Source of the DNA: Leptofilum sp041748655
GTDB lineage: Bacteria; Chloroflexota; Anaerolineae; Promineifilales; Promineifilaceae
Length of the DNA: 64,000 nucleotides
Assembly: GCA_041748655.1 (NCBI GenBank)
Contig: JBGTCV010000015.1
Location: 22,722 to 86,721 of the forward strand
Direction: 5' to 3'
Shown here: positions 7,828 through 16,700 of the stretch, piece by piece
Layout: every line of letters starts with the position of its first letter
Position numbering within the stretch: position 1 is the first letter of the stretch
Position numbers and translations under genes: made by a program
Notes under the pieces: generated by a model
Database searches by the model: none
The model's input: only the letters and a program-made list of their open reading frames with translations
Told to the model about the DNA's origin: nothing

Positions 7828-8928
7828 TTAATCTCCGAAAGACACGCCTAAATCGCGCCCGGTGAGGATGGTGTCGCAGTCTAGCGGCACCCGTTTCATA
7901 TGGCCAGAAATATCGACCAGCGGTACATATTTGACCGTGGGCGGATCCAGCGCCACCATGATGCCAGATACGCCTTCCGCCAGGGCCCGCACGGATGCTG
8001 CGCCAAAGCGCAAGGAAAGCAGCCGGTCGTAGGCGGTGGGCTTGCCGCCGCGCAGCAGATGCCCCAGCACCACCACGCGGGTCTCCTTGCCCGTTAGCGC
8101 CTCCAGGGCGGCCCCAACTTTGTGGCCAATGCCGCCCAATCGTTCCGCCTGCCCCACCGACTTACCGATGACGGACAGCTCGCCGCCAACCGGATGCGCC
8201 CCCTCGGCTACCACCACGATAGAAAAGTGACGGCCTCGCGCCTCACGCTCCTGAATTTTGGCGGCCACTTTGTTGATGTCGTAGGGGATTTCTGGCAGCA
8301 GAATGACATCGGCGGTGCTGGCCACGCCTGAATTGAGGGCAATCCAGCCGGCGTACCGACCCATCACCTCCACTACCATGATGCGCTGGTGTGAAGCGGC
8401 CGTTGTGTGTAGGCGGTCTATACATTCGGTGGCGAAGTAGACGGCCGTATTAAAGCCAAACGTCGTCACGGTATGCTCCAGATCGTTATCAATGGTTTTG
8501 GGCACGCCCACCACGCGCAGCCCTTTCTCCGCCAGCACCCCGGCAATGGCCAATGAGCCATCACCGCCAATAGCGATCAGGGCGTCCAGCTTCTGCTCGG
8601 CAAACGCATCCAGCAGTTCATCAGAACGATCTACCTCGTAATATTCCCCATCTTCACCCAAAACGGGGTAGCTTAGCGGATTGCCCCGGTTGGTAGTGCC
8701 CAGAATGGTGCCACCCAGATGGGTAATGCCGCGCACCACGTCCGGGTTTAGCAGCATCAGGCCACCGTCTGGATATTGTTGGGGCATCAGCAGCCCGTTA
8801 TAACCGTCGCGAATGCCAAAACATTCCCAGCCGCGCTGGGTGGCGGCCAGCACAATTGCCCGAATAACCGCGTTTAAGCCGGGCGCGTCCCCACCACCGG
8901 TATTGATGCCGATTCGTTTAATCTCCAT
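7828..8928 (-). CDS. pfkA: 6-phosphofructokinase
   Basis: A 366-residue glycolytic enzyme phosphorylating fructose 6-phosphate. The N-terminal INTGGGDAPGLNAVIRA binds nucleotide, GGDGS (121-125) is the phosphoryl-donor site, and PKTIDNDL (143-150) contains the catalytic TIDND. Gly in GGDGS favours ATP, whereas Lys in PKTID is the residue seen in pyrophosphate-dependent and some divergent ATP-dependent members; the combination is typical of the latter clade. The start at 8928 has a CGAAGGAATT ribosome-binding site and begins the conserved MEIKRIGINTGG. An upstream in-frame codon at 9003 would add a non-conserved tail. glk and pgl are also in the window but far away. Confidence 0.93.
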   Translation of the reverse strand: MEIKRIGINTGGGDAPGLNAVIRAIVLAATQRGWECFGIRDGYNGLLMPQQYPDGGLMLLNPDVVRGITHLGGTILGTTNRGNPLSYPVLGEDGEYYEVDRSDELLDAFAEQKLDALIAIGGDGSLAIAGVLAEKGLRVVGVPKTIDNDLEHTVTTFGFNTAVYFATECIDRLHTTAASHQRIMVVEVMGRYAGWIALNSGVASTADVILLPEIPYDINKVAAKIQEREARGRHFSIVVVAEGAHPVGGELSVIGKSVGQAERLGGIGHKVGAALEALTGKETRVVVLGHLLRGGKPTAYDRLLSLRFGAASVRALAEGVSGIMVALDPPTVKYVPLVDISGHMKRVPLDCDTILTGRDLGVSFGD

Positions 8929-9474
8929 GAACAATTCCTTCGTTTGCTTTGGTATGAAACGCTTTCTCACCTGCCTCAATCTGAACAGAAAGCCAATTCT
9001 CACGCGGAGGCAGCGGACATTGGAAATTCATTGTTGAGAGCCTTTTTTGCTAACGTTCATCAGAATGGCTAAGTATAGACTAGACAATATCGGAAATAGG
9101 AACTGGTCCGCAGATTAACGCAGATTTCGCAGATTTTTTGCCTTTAATCTGCGTCAATCTGCGAAATCTGCGGATTGTTTTTGACATAACGTTAATTCCA
9201 ATAATGTCTACTATTTTGAAAACGGCCGTTTTTTGCTACTCCATTGTGATCATTAACGAACTTTTATGCAAAAGGCCGTGTCGTTTTTAGTACTTCCATC
9301 ATCATCATGGTATGAGAAGTGGTGAGAAATCCTAACACAAAATGTGGGATATGTATAAAGGGGCATCCGGGCGTGGATGGCGTTTTCCGCTCTTGCTCAC
9401 GCAAAATCCGCAGATCGCGCAAACAGAAATCTGTGCAATCTGCGGATATTGTTATTAGATAAAACAGCTTACGA
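8929..9474. repeat. Non-coding stretch with CGCAGATTTCGCAGATT palindromes
   Basis: No credible gene lies here. At 9106-9178 the sequence GGTCCGCAGATT-AACGCAGATTTCGCAGATT is mirrored by AATCTGCGTCAATCTGCG-AAATCTGCGG, forming a long stem. A shorter related palindrome lies at 9408-9447. AAAACGGCCGTTTTTT near 9219 is an extended ACGGCCGT palindrome. Relatives of the first element occur at 23475-23535 and 54077-54175. The promoter of pfkA should lie in this stretch, but I could not fix it. Confidence 0.5.
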
Positions 9475-10605
9475 CTAGTCCAAGAAGCTGAAGGATTCCA
9501 TCACCAGGTCGTACAGCGCCTGCATTTCGGCATACACCTCAGCCATTTCGGGATCGTCGGGGACGAAGGTGAGGCTGTAGAAGCGGTCGTTGTGTACCAG
9601 CACTACCTGCCGGTTGAGGTCCTGACCGGGCAGCTGGTCGAACTGGTTAGCCGGAATGCCATCCAGCATATAACCGAAGGAGAACATCACCCCGAAGTCG
9701 GCGAACTCTTCTTGCCTGGCGGTGGTGACTTCTTCCAGGGTACGGCCGTTAGCCGGTTCTACCGTAATGAACAGCTTGGGTTCGGCGGTGTTCATGAGCG
9801 AGTCGACGAAGACGGCCGTTTCCTTGCCATTTTCACTCGTCAGCGTGTCATCTACCGTGTACTTCGCCGGCAGCAGCACGCAGAAGCCATCTTCGGTGTT
9901 GGTGTAGAGCACCTGGTCTTCGCCAGCGGTGGGGCATTCGGGACCGGCCACCAGTGCAGCGTCTGGCTCCACGGCGATGAAGCGGAACGACCCGGTGATC
10001 AGCTGGAACAGCGCTTCGGCCTGCTGGCCCACCGCGCCGTAATCTTCACCAATGCGGGCAATCATGATGTCAACGAGACGGCCGTTGTGAATGGCCACAA
10101 CATGGCGGTTGGTGTCCTGGCCGGGCAGGATGTCCAGCACGGTGGCCTGCTCGCCACCCAGGTCAACAGTCAGAAAAGACATGGCGGCCAGGTCGGCATC
10201 GGACGGGTAGTCGGGCATGATTTCCTGGAGGGAACGGCCGTCCATGGCTTCAACGCGGATGTTGGCCAGCGGCGCTTCGGTGTTCAGCGGCGACTTCACG
10301 TACAGCGTCAGCTCACCCGTTTCCGACTGGATCACGTCGTAGTGGTCCGGGAAGAGGAAGCAGATGCCGTTGGCCGCGTCGATGAGCTGGTGCGTTCCGG
10401 CCGTCGCTTCGGGGCAGTCGGCGGCGGTCAGCTCCTCAGACAGGGCTTCTTCGTCCGCGGGCATGGCTGTTGGCTCAATGATGGGTTCGCTGGTTGGGTC
10501 GTCAGCCGGATCGGCCGTGGGTTCCGCACCGCCAGACGGGCTGCAGGCAGCCAGGGCCATCAGGATGAAAAGCATAAACAGGGATAAGATTCGTTTGTAA
10601 GACAT
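9475..10605 (-). CDS. Lipoprotein with two tandem homologous domains
   Basis: A 376-residue secreted protein of unknown function. The signal peptide ends in the lipobox LAAC (Cys21), so it is a predicted lipoprotein. A low-complexity Pro/Thr/Glu linker follows to about residue 55. The remainder is an internal duplication: the blocks GICFLFPDHYDV and DGRSLQEI in the first half reappear as GFCVLLPAKYTV and NGRTLEEV in the second. QDTNRHVVAIHNGRLVDI is likewise repeated as QDLNRQVVLVHNDRFYSL. An AGAGG site precedes ATG 10605. It lies downstream of another cell-surface gene on the same strand, separated by a palindrome. Confidence 0.75.
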   Translation of the reverse strand: MSYKRILSLFMLFILMALAACSPSGGAEPTADPADDPTSEPIIEPTAMPADEEALSEELTAADCPEATAGTHQLIDAANGICFLFPDHYDVIQSETGELTLYVKSPLNTEAPLANIRVEAMDGRSLQEIMPDYPSDADLAAMSFLTVDLGGEQATVLDILPGQDTNRHVVAIHNGRLVDIMIARIGEDYGAVGQQAEALFQLITGSFRFIAVEPDAALVAGPECPTAGEDQVLYTNTEDGFCVLLPAKYTVDDTLTSENGKETAVFVDSLMNTAEPKLFITVEPANGRTLEEVTTARQEEFADFGVMFSFGYMLDGIPANQFDQLPGQDLNRQVVLVHNDRFYSLTFVPDDPEMAEVYAEMQALYDLVMESFSFLD

Positions 10606-10639
10606 GTTTTTTACCTCTTTCTTTAATTTGTTTGTTGGC

Positions 10640-10672
10640 AGGTGCGACGCACTTCAAAAGTGCGTCGCACCT
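10640..10672. repeat. Palindrome AGGTGCGACGCACTT, copy 2
   Basis: The arms 10640-10654 and 10658-10672 are identical to those at 7781-7818, with a three-base loop. It sits between the stop of the SH3/NBR1-Ig gene and the start of the lipoprotein gene, so it could separate the two transcripts. Confidence 0.7.
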
Positions 10673-10677
10673 ATTCT

Positions 10678-12294
10678 CTACTGAAACTGGTAATCCCAGC
10701 CAAAGTTCACCGGATAGGCGCTGGCACCAGTGATCAGGGTGATTTCATGGTACCAGGTGCCGTTAAACGGGAAGGTCCAGCCGCCGGGCAGCAGTGGGGC
10801 CACGTTCTCCGGCGCGGTGGCGTTGATGTAGACGCAGTAGGTGCCGGGCGTCAGGTTGTCAAAGGTGTACTTGCCGCTGGCATTGGTCACGGCATGCACC
10901 GGGACGGCAGTGTCGCTGGCGCAGCTGCCCAGCCGCAGCAGCACGGTCACCCCCGCGATGTATGTTTCGGTGGGCTGGAGCATGCCGTCGGCGATGTAGC
11001 CGCCGCTGCTGCTGGTGACGCAGTTGCCTTCTACCACGGTGCCATCATGGTTGGTGGTGCAGAAGTCGTTCCACACAAAGCCGCTGATTGACATGTTAGG
11101 CACGGCCGATTTCAGGTTGATGTCGTTGAGCGTTTGCCCGGCGCTCACGGCAATGCCGACCACATCGTCCAGGCCGCCGTTGCCCGCCAGCCCCAGGCAG
11201 AAGCTGCCGTTGAAGTTACCGCTAAGGGTGTAACGGCCATCATTGCCCGAAGTGGTAATGGCGACAGCGTCGTTCTTCACGTGGCAGGCGGTGCCCGGCA
11301 CCAGCCAGATCTCGCGGCTGGCCATCAGCGGTTCGCCGCTGTTGTAGACGCCGTTGCCGTTGGTGTCCTGGTAAACCAGCCCGGAAATGATGGTACTTTG
11401 CCCGCTGATCACCTGGATTTTCACCCAGAGGGGTGAGCTGCTGCTGCCCACACCGAAGGTGCTGCCCTGCGGCGTTTGCACTTTCCAATCGCTCTGGTAA
11501 GCGCCTGGGGTGACCGGGGCCAGCATCGTCAGGCTCAGGTCTACCGTCTGGCCCGGGGCCACGGTGGCGGGCATTTGCAGCGCTTCCACGAAGGCACCCA
11601 GGACCGGACCACCGGCATGAACCAGGTGGTAACGGCCGTCCCAGGTGCAGGTGCCGTTGTTTTTGATGCGCCACGTCTTGACAAAAGTGGTGCCGGCCAC
11701 GACCTGGCTGTTGTCCGGCACGGTCACATCGGCCACAAAGGTGGCGGCGTTGGTGCATGCGGTGCTGGTGGCCGTGGGTACCGGCTGACCGCTGGGCGAG
11801 CTGGTTGCCTTGGTGTACTGCGAACCGGCCGTCACCCAACAGCTGCCGGTGGTATCATCGGGGCAGACCACGCGCCACCAGCCGCTGTCGCTGCTGACGC
11901 CGGTCACTTTGGCCGTCTGGCCGCTGGCCACCCAGCCAATGACGCTGTAGCCAGTGCCGGGGCCGCTGCGTATGTTGACATCGGTTAGCGCCTGCACATA
12001 CTGCACCGAGGTGGTGGAGACCAGGATGGCCGTCGCTTGAGCCGTGTTGGTCGGCAGGGGCGTAACGATGGCGGTGGGAACGGCCGTTGCTTCCCCAGTT
12101 ACCGTGGCCGAAAGGGTCACCGTGGGCTCGATGGTGGTTGTGACAGTGATGACCTCGATCGTGGGGACAAGGGTAACCGTCCCCGTATCGCTGATCTGAA
12201 AGTAGCGCATGCCAAACACGAGCACAGCGCCTAGGGCGCTGAGGATGAAGGCGGTGAGTGCGCCCAAAAGAATGATGAATAGTGTACGAGACAT
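10678..12294 (-). CDS. Membrane-anchored SH3 / NBR1-Ig-like / SdrD B-like domain protein
   Basis: A 538-residue surface protein. An N-terminal hydrophobic anchor (LFIILLGALTAFILSALGAVLVFG) is followed by a Thr/Val-rich linker. A bacterial SH3 domain follows at about 110-165 (ALTDVNIRSGPGTGYSVIGW). Next comes an NBR1-type Ig-like domain at about 185-295 (VPDNSQVVAGTTFVKTWRIKNNGTCTW). Two collagen-binding-B/SdrD-like repeats follow (SGLVYQDTNGNGVYNSGEP and SGFVWNDFCTT). The combination suggests cell-wall or extracellular binding and is frequent in Chloroflexota. The ATG has an AAAAGGAG site. A double-hairpin element (12321-12430) lies directly in its 5' region. Confidence 0.85.
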   Translation of the reverse strand: MSRTLFIILLGALTAFILSALGAVLVFGMRYFQISDTGTVTLVPTIEVITVTTTIEPTVTLSATVTGEATAVPTAIVTPLPTNTAQATAILVSTTSVQYVQALTDVNIRSGPGTGYSVIGWVASGQTAKVTGVSSDSGWWRVVCPDDTTGSCWVTAGSQYTKATSSPSGQPVPTATSTACTNAATFVADVTVPDNSQVVAGTTFVKTWRIKNNGTCTWDGRYHLVHAGGPVLGAFVEALQMPATVAPGQTVDLSLTMLAPVTPGAYQSDWKVQTPQGSTFGVGSSSSPLWVKIQVISGQSTIISGLVYQDTNGNGVYNSGEPLMASREIWLVPGTACHVKNDAVAITTSGNDGRYTLSGNFNGSFCLGLAGNGGLDDVVGIAVSAGQTLNDINLKSAVPNMSISGFVWNDFCTTNHDGTVVEGNCVTSSSGGYIADGMLQPTETYIAGVTVLLRLGSCASDTAVPVHAVTNASGKYTFDNLTPGTYCVYINATAPENVAPLLPGGWTFPFNGTWYHEITLITGASAYPVNFGWDYQFQ

Positions 12295-12320
12295 TGTTTA
12301 ATACTCCTTTTATCAAGTTG

Positions 12321-12430
12321 TGTAGTAAACCGCACAAAGTTTTTGAATGAAAAAACCTTCATTTGTGCGGTTTACTCAAGTAATTGGCAGATTTAGCCTC
12401 AGCTATTTTGAAAAATTTCTGCCAATTACA
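12321..12430 (-). repeat. Double-hairpin element A upstream of the SH3 gene
   Basis: There are two adjacent hairpins. The first is AGTAAACCGCACAAA (12324-12338) with its exact complement at 12362-12376; the second is TAATTGGCAGA (12381-12391) with TCTGCCAATTA (12418-12428). The element begins TGTA and ends TACA. A second element at 41190-41298 has the same layout, the same AAGTAAT linker and similar loop text, but different stem bases. Both sit about 25 bases before a start codon. Confidence 0.6.
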
Positions 12431-12562
12431 GCAGACGATAACAGGCCAGCCGTTTGGCCGCCGTTTGCTGTGCGTTTGCATCAGGAGTAATGTCGCGGTT
12501 TGAAGACCATCTGTTACACACCGTTGGCCTACGTAACGCCTACGTTTGCCAGGCGAGGCAGG

Positions 12563-12596
12563 AAAATGGGCCGCTGCTTGAGCAGCGGCCCATTTT
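12563..12596. terminator. Strong hairpin, probable bidirectional terminator
   Basis: AAAATGGGCCGCTGC and its exact complement surround a TTGA loop, giving a 15-base-pair stem flanked by A and T runs on both sides. It would terminate transcription from either strand. It lies between the tRNA-Ser gene and the SH3 gene. Confidence 0.6.
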
Positions 12597-12702
12597 CGGG
12601 GGGAATCCGTGCTATAAGGTGACCCCCATTGTCAAGACCACAAATCAGCAAAAATAAAGTGGATACTTTTTTCTCGCAGCTGTAAGAATGCCCACCCAAA
12701 AT

Positions 12703-12733
12703 AAAAAGGACATCCAGGTTGGATGTCCTTTTT
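12703..12733 (-). terminator. Rho-independent terminator after tRNA-Ser
   Basis: On the minus strand AAAAAGGACATCCA and its exact complement form a hairpin ending in TTTTT, ten bases beyond the tRNA 3' end. This is the expected terminator for the tRNA transcript. Confidence 0.8.
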
Positions 12734-12742
12734 AGGGTTAGG

Positions 12743-12829
12743 CGGAGAGGGTGGGATTCGAACCCACGGTGACCGCAAGGCCACAGTGCTTTTCGAGAGC
12801 ACCCCAATCGTCCACTCTGGCACCTCTCC
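12743..12829 (-). tRNA. tRNA-Ser, anticodon CGA
   Basis: An 87-base class II tRNA. Acceptor GGAGAGG pairs with CCTCTCC, the D arm contains GCCAGAGTGG, the anticodon stem GTGCT/AGCAC encloses CTCGAAA (anticodon CGA, reading UCG), a long variable arm follows (TGTGGCCTTGCGGTCAC), and the T arm carries GGTTCGAATCC. The discriminator base is G, as in serine tRNAs. CCA is not encoded. tadA lies directly upstream on the same strand. Confidence 0.95.
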
Positions 12830-12901
12830 GTTTTCCGTTATCAGTAATCGGTATTCGGTAATCAGTTTAATGGTCACCGTTAACGGATAAGCGATTACGG
12901 T

Positions 12902-13402
12902 TTACCGTTTACCGGTTCTTAGCATTTGAAAGAACTGCTGCAACAAATCCGCCGCTTCCGCTTCCAGCACGCCGCTGGTAATGCTGACGCGGTGGTTGAA
13001 GCGAGTTTCATCCAGCACGTTGACGATGGAACCGTGCGCTCCAAAGCGCACATCCTTCGCCCCGTACACCAGCCGGGGCAGCCGTGCCTGGATCATCGCC
13101 CCGGCGCACATCGGGCACGGCTCTAACGTGCAGTAAAGGGTTACGCCCAACAGCCGCCAGTTTTGCACAGCAACGGCCGTTTCCTTCAGCGCAATCATCT
13201 CGGCATGGGCGGTTGGGTCCTGGTCGCTTTCTTTGCGATTAAATCCCTGGCCAACGATACGGCCGTTCAGCACCGCCACCGCCCCCACGGGCACTTCTCC
13301 CAGGGAGGCGGCCTCCGCCGCCAGTTCCAGCGCCACCCGCATCCACTGCTCATCTTGCGCCCGCTGAGCCTCATCTGGATTTATAACGTTCAATTCATTC
13401 AC
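12902..13402 (-). CDS. tadA: tRNA-specific adenosine deaminase TadA
   Basis: A 166-residue zinc deaminase that converts A34 of tRNA-Arg(ACG) to inosine. The catalytic HAE motif is at 66-68 and the zinc ligands are in PCPMC (Cys96, Cys99). GEVPVGAVAV and SGVLEAEAADLLQQFF are typical TadA segments. The start is GTG 13402; an internal ATG at 13342 would begin MRVALELA, where many TadA proteins effectively start, so the first 20 residues are uncertain. The downstream tRNA-Ser lies 73 bases away on the same strand and could be co-transcribed. Confidence 0.93.
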   Translation of the reverse strand: MNELNVINPDEAQRAQDEQWMRVALELAAEAASLGEVPVGAVAVLNGRIVGQGFNRKESDQDPTAHAEMIALKETAVAVQNWRLLGVTLYCTLEPCPMCAGAMIQARLPRLVYGAKDVRFGAHGSIVNVLDETRFNHRVSITSGVLEAEAADLLQQFFQMLRTGKR

Positions 13403-13747
13403 AGCGCCAGAATTATAACAAACTCATTCCTCGCAAGCGAACAAACCAACGGATGGGATGGGAGAAAATATGATACAAAGGCACAAAGTGAGGAAGAAAC
13501 AAAGAAAAACCTTTGTGCCTCTGTCTCTTCGTGCCTTCGTATAAAAATTGAAGACCCAAACAGACCAGCAGACTGCGTAGTGAAATCAGAGAGCAAAAAA
13601 TGGGAATTTGTGTTCCCAGTCGCTTTTGGCCTATGGTATTATTAGTGGGTGAGAAAGCTTGGACTCCTTGGGAAATGCGGGAACCTTTTCTTCCATTTTG
13701 CCATCTAGAAGATATGTTTTGCCATGTATTGGAGAAAAAGAGACGCT
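13403..13747. repeat. Non-coding stretch with an inverted ACAAAGGCACAAAG repeat
   Basis: No gene is seen. Around 13467-13550, ATACAAAGGCACAAAG is mirrored by CTTTGTGCC...CGAAGGC-type text, a member of the common 'GCACAAAGG' intergenic palindrome class also seen at 42861-42908. The 3' part holds the promoter region of the alpha-2-macroglobulin gene. Confidence 0.4.
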
Positions 13748-16700
13748 ATGCGTAAAAACCGACTAATTTCTATTTTTGTCATTTTGCTGCTGATTGTGGT
13801 AGCCTGCCGTGAAGAGGAACCGTTGCCTACGGCCGTTCCTCCTATCGCTCTGCCCACCGCCACAGCCACCCAAACCCCCATCGCCACCGATTCCGGGACG
13901 GAAGCGGCCGTTGCCACCCCGGCCCCCATCCAGATTAATTTCGAAGATATAGACTGGCCACCCCAGGTGCTTTACAGCAGCCCCGCCCCCGGCGAAAATG
14001 TGCTGCTCAACGGAGCCATCACCATTCGCTTCGACCAGCCGATGAACCAGCGGAGCGTCGAGAACGCCTTCATCATCACCCCTGCCGAGGGCGGCCAGCG
14101 CGTCAATGGCAGCTTCTCCTGGCCACGCCCGGACACCGTTGTCTTTACGCCGCAAACCGATTACCAGCGCCGCCAGCTGTACCGCGTCGCCATTGACGAA
14201 ACGGCCGCTTCCCTCAACGGCTTTACCCTGGACGTCCCCATCGAACTGCTGCTGCAAACTGTGGGCGCGCTGGAAGTCAGCCAGATTATCCCCAGCGACG
14301 GCAGCGCCGATGTGCAAACCGACGGCGCAATCACCGTTCTGTTCAACCGCCCCGTGGTGCCGTTGGTGAGCAGTGGCCAGCAGGCCGATCTGCCCCAGCC
14401 GCTGCGCATCGAACCGGCTGTTAGCGGGCGGGGGGAGTGGACCTCCACCAGCATTTATCGCTTTGTGCCGGATGAACCGCTGGCGGGCGCGACGACATAT
14501 CGCATAGTCATTGTGGAGGGGTTGACTGATGTCGTGGGGGTGGCAATGGAAGCAGCCTTCACCACCCAATTCAGTACGCTCAGCCCGGACATCGTGACGA
14601 TTCAGCCAGACAGCAATGCGGATCTGGTGCCCACTGCGCCCATCACCGTTACCTTCAACATGCCAATGGACCGCACCACCACCGAAACCGCCATCTCCCT
14701 GAGCGGCGGCGATGCGCCAGCCAATTTCACTTTCGACTGGCTGGAAAATGACCGCGTGGTGCAGCTAAACCCGCAGGAGCCGCTGGCCCTGGACACCACC
14801 TACCAGCTGCAAATCAACAACTCGGCGCGTGCCGCCAACGGCGAAGCCAGCCTGGACGGCAGCGAAACCGTCACTTACCAGACCGTGCCTTTCCCTGGCA
14901 TCGTGCGCACCTCGCCCGCTGCTGGCAGCGTCCCCGAACGGTTCCAGCGCGGCGTCACCATTCAATTTGCCTCGCCCATGAACTGGGAGACGGTCGAAGA
15001 TCGCATCCGCATTGATCCGGAACCAGAGCGAATAAACACCTACATTAACGAGTTTAGCAACGAAATCTCACTCGATTTTAACCTGGAGCTAAACACCGTT
15101 TATACCATCATCGTGCCCGGCAGCGTGGCCGATCCGTACGGCAACACCCTGGGCGAACCGTACACCTTCCGCTTTACCACGCCGGGGCGTGAGCCGATTG
15201 CTTCATTGGCGCTGCCGCCTCGCCTGAGCCAGTTCAGCACCAGCTTCTCCACTAATGTGGCTGTGATTCACGTCAATGTCAATCGGCTGGATTTGGCCCT
15301 GTACCAACTGGGTTTGCCACTCAATTTGCTGAATCGGCCGTACGATGTCTTTGATTACCGCCCCGCTGCTGCCCCGCTGCGTACCTGGTCGCTGCCGCAA
15401 AGCACGCCTCGCGATGAGGTAAACACCCTCACTGTGCCGCTGGCCGGGGAAGGGGGTGGCGCCCTTGCGCCTGGCGTCTATTTGCTTACCGTGGATTCGC
15501 CCCAAACCAATGAAGAAGTGCGCTATTGGCAAAACCAGCGCACCATTTTGGTTGTGGCCGACAGTAACATTGTGGTGAAAGAGATGTTTGGCGCGGTTCA
15601 CGTCTGGGTAACCAATTTGCAATCTGGGCAGCCCGCCCCTGGCCAAAATCTTACCCTGTACAGTGAGCAGGGGGTGTCGTTGGGCACGGCCGTTTCCGAC
15701 AGCAGCGGTTTTGCGCAATTCCCCTACAACCCCACCAACAACTACCTGGAAGGCGTCACCGTGGTGAGTGGCCAGCCGGGCCAGGCAGGGTTTGGCATCG
15801 GCAGCAGCATCTGGGACGAGGGCATTATGCTGTGGGAATTCGACATTCCCGCCTCCGGCGGCGCTGAAATTGAAACCATCGCCTACATCTACACCGATCG
15901 GCCCATCTACCGCCCCGGCGATATCGTCTCCTTCAAAGGAATTGTGCGGGATACGAATTACGGCCGTTACACCCAACCCAGCCTCACCAACCTCGATTTG
16001 CGCCTGGCCAGCAACAACTTCTTCGGCGGTGAAACGTTTGAGCGCACCTTGCCCGTGGAAGTAGGGCCAGACGGCAGCTTTAACGGCGAATACCAGCTGC
16101 CGCAGGATGTGTCGCTCGGTTCTTACCAATTCTTTGTGCAGAGCAGCAGCGTGGAGGCGTACCGCCAATTTACCGTGGCCGAATACCGCGCCCCAGAATT
16201 CCTGGTTAACCTGCTCCCTGAACAGCCGGAACAGCTGCGCGGCCAAACCGTCACCGTAGAGTTGAGCGCCGACTACTTCTTCGGCGGTCCCGCTACCGAT
16301 TTGCCGGTGGAATGGACGGTATACGAGCAGGCGTATCAGCCCACGCCGTTGAGCGGACCATTTGGCAGCTTTGGCGATGCGGGCGGCCTTTTGTACCGGG
16401 ACCCCGGCTTGTTTGGTGGCTTTGGTGGTGGCACTGGCTTTGGCAGCTACCTCCTTGGCGGCAGCGGCCGTACCGATGAAAACGGCCGTCTCCTCATCAC
16501 CCTGCCCGCCAACCTGCTGCAAGACGCCGAAGAAGGCAGCCGCCTCATCACCATCGAGGCCAACGTGCTGGATTTGTCTGAGTTTGCCGTGACCAGCCGG
16601 GCTCGTGTGGTGCTGCACGCTGCCGAAACCTACGTCGGCATCCAGCCCGATGACTTTATTGGCCGGGCAGGCACCGAATCGACCGTGAATTTGCAGACGA

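Larger units (their letters stand above)
12431..12742. other. Non-coding stretch between the SH3 gene and tRNA-Ser
   Basis: Apart from the two hairpins listed separately (12563-12596 and 12703-12733), I see no gene or other recognisable element. The short frames here have no ribosome-binding sites and run into the tRNA. Confidence 0.5.

Noticed and set aside
9592..10587. A 331-codon open frame antisense to the duplicated lipoprotein
   Set aside because: The minus-strand gene has a signal peptide, lipobox and ribosome-binding site; the antisense frame has none and looks like composition noise.
15203..16618. A 471-codon open frame antisense within the alpha-2-macroglobulin gene
   Set aside because: It is covered by the conserved macroglobulin core on the plus strand. 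Long antisense frames are expected in this GC-rich coding DNA.
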